From NCBI GenBank assembly GCA_022718015.1, contig JAIHZV010000049.1, positions 1-7,517 of the forward strand: a stretch of DNA of 7,517 nt. The letters are read 5' to 3'. This stretch comes from Phascolarctobacterium sp. Its GTDB lineage: Bacteria; Bacillota; Negativicutes; Acidaminococcales; Acidaminococcaceae. The stretch's first letter is position 1. The number at the start of each line of letters is the position of its first letter. This document shows, piece after piece, positions 7,155 through 7,517 of this stretch. The notes under the pieces are model-generated. The model ran no database searches, was not told the origin of the DNA, and saw nothing but the letters and a program-made list of their open reading frames with translations. Position numbers and translations under genes: made by a program.

Positions 7155-7177
7155 GCAGCCTTACGGCTGCCTCCTTT
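7155..7177 (-). promoter_or_regulatory. Shine-Dalgarno sequence followed by an intervening hairpin (glutamine synthetase)
   Basis: AAAGGAGG (7170-7177) is an excellent ribosome binding site but lies 23 nt from the ATG at 7146. The gap holds a perfect 6-bp hairpin, GCAGCC-GUAA-GGCUGC (7155-7170), capped by a GNRA tetraloop. When folded it leaves 8 nt of linear spacing, which is ideal. No alternative ATG, GTG or TTG start exists in frame between the two. Confidence 0.7.
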
Positions 7178-7179
7178 CT

Positions 7180-7220
7180 AAATGCTCCCTAATATTTTCC
7201 AATACCAAAAATGCTCCCTA
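7180..7220. repeat. Pair of 12-bp direct repeats in the glutamine synthetase leader
   Basis: AAATGCTCCCTA occurs at 7180-7191 and 7209-7220, 29 bp start to start. In the minus-strand RNA each reads UAGGGAGCAUUU. The nearer copy ends 2 nt before the Shine-Dalgarno sequence. The repeats lie between the terminator-like hairpin and the ribosome binding site, so they could be protein or RNA binding sites in the leader. Confidence 0.6.
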
Positions 7221-7243
7221 CACATTTTGATACGAGATAAACG

Positions 7244-7296
7244 AAAAAGGACTTTTTTGGGCAGGACACACTACGTCCATGCTCAAAAAAGTCCTC
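7244..7296 (-). terminator. Terminator-like hairpin inside the glutamine synthetase leader (possible attenuator)
   Basis: Long inverted repeat. Arms 7249-7259 and 7284-7294 pair perfectly (11 bp); then one C-A mismatch, 3 bp, one bulged base, 4 bp and a 7-nt loop (7268-7274). In the minus direction it runs straight into five U (A tract 7244-7248), the shape of an intrinsic terminator. It lies about 10 nt downstream of the predicted transcription start and about 100 nt before the glutamine synthetase ATG. It could end holA read-through, act as an attenuator of glutamine synthetase, or end a very short RNA. Confidence 0.7.
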
Positions 7297-7312
7297 GTTG
7301 ACTATTGTGTAT

Positions 7313-7342
7313 ATTATAGCAGAACTACACAGAGGTTGTCTA
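7313..7342 (-). promoter_or_regulatory. Promoter upstream of glutamine synthetase
   Basis: Minus-strand TAGACA (7337-7342), 18-bp spacer and a consensus TATAAT (7313-7318) preceded by TGC, an extended -10. Transcription should start near 7306. The only downstream gene on this strand before a terminator at 5173-5216 is glutamine synthetase. A 7-bp A/T-rich inverted repeat (GTATTTT/AAAATAC, 7343-7362) directly abuts the -35 box and the holA stop codon and could be an operator. Confidence 0.65.
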
Positions 7343-7362
7343 GTATTTTCTGTGAAAAATAC

Positions 7363-7517
7363 TCAGGCCAGCAGCCTGATTAAAATTTCCTCCAGCCTTG
7401 CGAAATCGCGGCCGCCCTGGCGCAGGTCAATGTTCAGCTGGTCAACAGCCAGCAGTGCCTCATGCACGCGACGCTCATCAAAGCGCCGCGCCTGCTGCGT
7501 AAGCATCTTCATCGCAT
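7363..7517 (-). CDS. holA: DNA polymerase III delta subunit, C-terminal end (cut by window edge)
   Basis: The last 50 codons plus stop (TGA, 7363-7365) of a gene that continues past the right edge. The translated tail (QQARRFDERRVHEALLAVDQ, then LNIDLRQGG and LEEILIRLLA) fits the helical C-terminal collar domain of HolA, in which a conserved pattern of hydrophobic residues, an L-x-x-D-x-x-[LI]-K/R-x-G turn and a closing LE-x-x-[LI]-x-x-L are usual. HolA loads the sliding clamp as part of the clamp-loader complex. Only about 15 percent of the protein is visible, so the call rests on this short pattern. No strong terminator follows immediately; the first is the hairpin at 7244-7296, about 70 bp on. 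Confidence 0.7.
   Translation of the reverse strand, partial: AMKMLTQQARRFDERRVHEALLAVDQLNIDLRQGGRDFARLEEILIRLLA

Noticed and set aside
7249..7294. The large hairpin as a plus-strand terminator
   Set aside because: Although the stem is slightly better paired in plus-strand RNA, no T tract follows it on that strand, and no plus-strand gene ends nearby.
7298..7317. TTGACT followed by TATTAT on the plus strand as a promoter
   Set aside because: The two boxes are only 8 bp apart and there is no plus-strand gene downstream.

Overview
The window looks like chromosomal DNA from an anaerobic, fermentative member of the Bacillota, possibly Negativicutes or Clostridia. The reasons are strong AGGAGG-type ribosome binding sites, A/T-rich intergenic regions with sigma-A-like promoters, moderate GC, and the gene set: an acyl-CoA dehydrogenase of butyryl-CoA dehydrogenase type, an iron-type alcohol dehydrogenase and an extended glutamine synthetase. 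The taxon is an inference from style and was not identified by any search. I see no rRNA, tRNA, CRISPR array, insertion sequence or phage gene.

All six genes lie on the minus strand, so transcription runs from right to left. In that order they are: the last 50 codons of holA (DNA polymerase III delta subunit); a 216-bp gap with a promoter, an intrinsic-terminator-like hairpin and a structured leader; a 635-residue glutamine synthetase ending in a clean terminator; a promoter, then a small PaaI-type hotdog thioesterase and an acyl-CoA dehydrogenase 66 bp apart, ending in a second terminator; a second probable promoter, then a large soluble hybrid sensor kinase (four PAS-like units, HisKA, HATPase, receiver); and, 34 bp further, the N-terminal third of an iron-containing alcohol dehydrogenase cut by the left edge.

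The layout suggests three transcription units: glutamine synthetase alone (nitrogen assimilation), thioesterase plus acyl-CoA dehydrogenase (acyl-CoA metabolism), and kinase plus alcohol dehydrogenase (sensing plus NAD(P)H-dependent alcohol/aldehyde interconversion).

The most unusual DNA is the glutamine synthetase leader. Its promoter fires almost straight into an 18-bp hairpin with a U tract. This is followed by two identical 12-nt repeats and then a GUAA-capped hairpin lodged between the Shine-Dalgarno sequence and the ATG. Together these suggest control by premature termination and/or at translation initiation. A second item of interest is a four-cysteine CxxC-x7-CxxC cluster in the first PAS domain of the kinase.
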